Shown here: piece after piece, positions 4,540 to 5,308 of the stretch
Layout of the letters: each line of letters begins with the position of its first letter
Position numbering within the stretch: position 1 is the first letter of the stretch
From: Patescibacteria group bacterium
GTDB lineage: Bacteria > Patescibacteriota > Dojkabacteria > SC72 > T1SED10-24
NCBI GenBank assembly: GCA_007136035.1
Contig: SLHS01000087.1
Span: 1 to 5,308 of the forward strand
DNA: 5,308 nucleotides
Direction: 5' to 3'
Notes under the pieces: generated by a model
What the model was told of the DNA's origin: nothing
The model's input: only the letters and a program-made list of their open reading frames with translations
Database searches by the model: none
Program-made: the position numbers and the translations under genes

Positions 4540-5308
4540 CTACAAAGAAAATATTAAAATTAAAATCATTACAGCATAAATTATAGGAGAAAAATAGTCT
4601 ATCCATCTAGTATATCCTTCTAAGCGTATAGTCCACATAGCTACTACTAAATAAAAAGCTACTGTAAGAACAGCAGAAAAGATGAATATATTAAAGCCTA
4701 CTATTAAATTACCTACTACAAACAAAAGTAGTGTAGAAGAAAGTATCAATATATAACCTTGCAAACAGAGTTGATTATTTAACACTAGTTTGTAAACTAG
4801 TAGCAAAATACCCAAGCCTGCAGCAAAATATACTCCTTGTGTTCCGATAATTCCATAACTAGTTGCAGAAAGTAAGATTAAGAAAAAAAGCATTATGAGA
4901 ACAGCATCGTAAACAATTTTTGTAAGTGAGGAGATATAGTGAATTTTCTCATATGAGGTTCGCACATGTATTAGTAAAACTAAAAGTATTGCACCAAATG
5001 AAAGAATTATGAAAATATTCAAAATCTCCGATTTGCTAAAAAAAATCGTAAATGCTACAGAGAGATAGAAAAGGCAGGGTAGAATGAAAAACTTGAAAAA
5101 TTTCTCCTCCAACCTGACCTTTAAAAGAACTTCACCGTATCTTTTAACCTTTTTGTTTGCATAAAGTAAATATACAGCTAAAAACCAAACCAACAGAAGG
5201 AAAAGTCCTAATCCTGTGATTATAAAAAAATTGGGGAAACTCAATATGAAATATGTTGAATTTAAAATAAACAATAGAGCCATTAAAAAAAGCATCACTA
5301 TTATCTCT
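4540..5308 (-). CDS. Polytopic membrane protein of unknown function (possibly 5'-partial)
   Basis: An integral membrane protein that I do not recognise. Numbering from the GTG at 5298 (252 residues), nine hydrophobic segments can be read at about 2-20, 24-47, 70-87, 92-112, 131-151, 155-173, 179-201, 203-225 and 235-252. The main polar loops are basic: KKVKRYGEVLLKVRLEEKFFK at about 49-69 (20 of its residues polar or charged among aliphatic ones) and RTSYEKIHYISSLTK at 113-127. There is no signal peptidase site, cysteine pair or known transporter motif, and the C-terminus ends inside the last helix. The frame is open to the window edge, so the start is uncertain: ATG at 5295, GTG at 5298, or further upstream outside the window. 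AGAG about 9 bases before the ATG is a weak possible ribosome binding site. It lies 2 bp upstream of the kinase gene, so the two are almost certainly co-transcribed. Membrane nature is clear; function is not. Confidence 0.8.
   Translation of the reverse strand, partial: EIIVMLFLMALLFILNSTYFILSFPNFFIITGLGLFLLLVWFLAVYLLYANKKVKRYGEVLLKVRLEEKFFKFFILPCLFYLSVAFTIFFSKSEILNIFIILSFGAILLVLLIHVRTSYEKIHYISSLTKIVYDAVLIMLFFLILLSATSYGIIGTQGVYFAAGLGILLLVYKLVLNNQLCLQGYILILSSTLLLFVVGNLIVGFNIFIFSAVLTVAFYLVVAMWTIRLEGYTRWIDYFSPIIYAVMILILIFSL

Noticed and set aside
4538..4606. 23-codon N-terminal extension of the kinase from an ATG at 4606
   Set aside because: It lies inside the membrane protein gene in another frame, adds a sequence unlike the fold, and the ATG at 4537 directly follows the upstream stop.
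1..5308. Reassigned TGA (glycine code of Gracilibacteria/Absconditabacteria)
   Set aside because: All genes read full length under the standard code, with no in-frame TGA breaking conserved domains.

Overview
This is an AT-rich, extremely compact bacterial segment. Only about 126 bp lie outside coding or tRNA sequence, and both convergent gene pairs overlap at their 3' ends. None of the seven visible starts has a clear Shine-Dalgarno sequence. Short enzymes, a lysine-rich small protein of unknown function, an archaeal-type amino-acid-kinase-fold protein and the AT-rich composition suggest a reduced-genome bacterium, most likely of the Candidate Phyla Radiation (Patescibacteria). That placement is an inference from gene style; no marker gene in the window proves it.

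Layout. Positions 1-251 (+) hold the 3' end of miaA. Its last 43 bp overlap the 3' end of a minus-strand gene cluster read from right to left: tRNA-Glu(CUC) (3292-3221), trmD (3196-2519), an unrecognised 100-residue basic protein (2514-2212), serS (2191-923) and an HD-domain phosphohydrolase (916-209). Gaps in this cluster are 24, 4, 20 and 6 bp, so it is probably one transcript. The 70-bp spacer 3293-3362 is the only real intergenic region. It carries divergent promoter signals: a perfect TTGACA-N16-TATAAT facing right toward greA (3363-3854) and an extended -10 facing left toward tRNA-Glu, with two interlocking inverted repeats between and across them. greA is predicted to have an almost leaderless mRNA. 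Its stop overlaps by 4 bp the end of a second minus-strand pair: a nine-helix membrane protein that runs up to the right window edge, followed after 2 bp by a kinase resembling archaeal UMP kinase.

Functionally the left two thirds is translation machinery: tRNA A37 prenylation (MiaA), tRNA G37 methylation (TrmD), serine charging (SerRS) and a Glu tRNA. greA adds rescue of stalled transcription. The two uncharacterised members of the translation operon (the 100-aa protein and the HD protein) and the kinase/membrane pair are the parts least explained by known biology. I see no mobile element, CRISPR array, toxin-antitoxin pair or defence system here.
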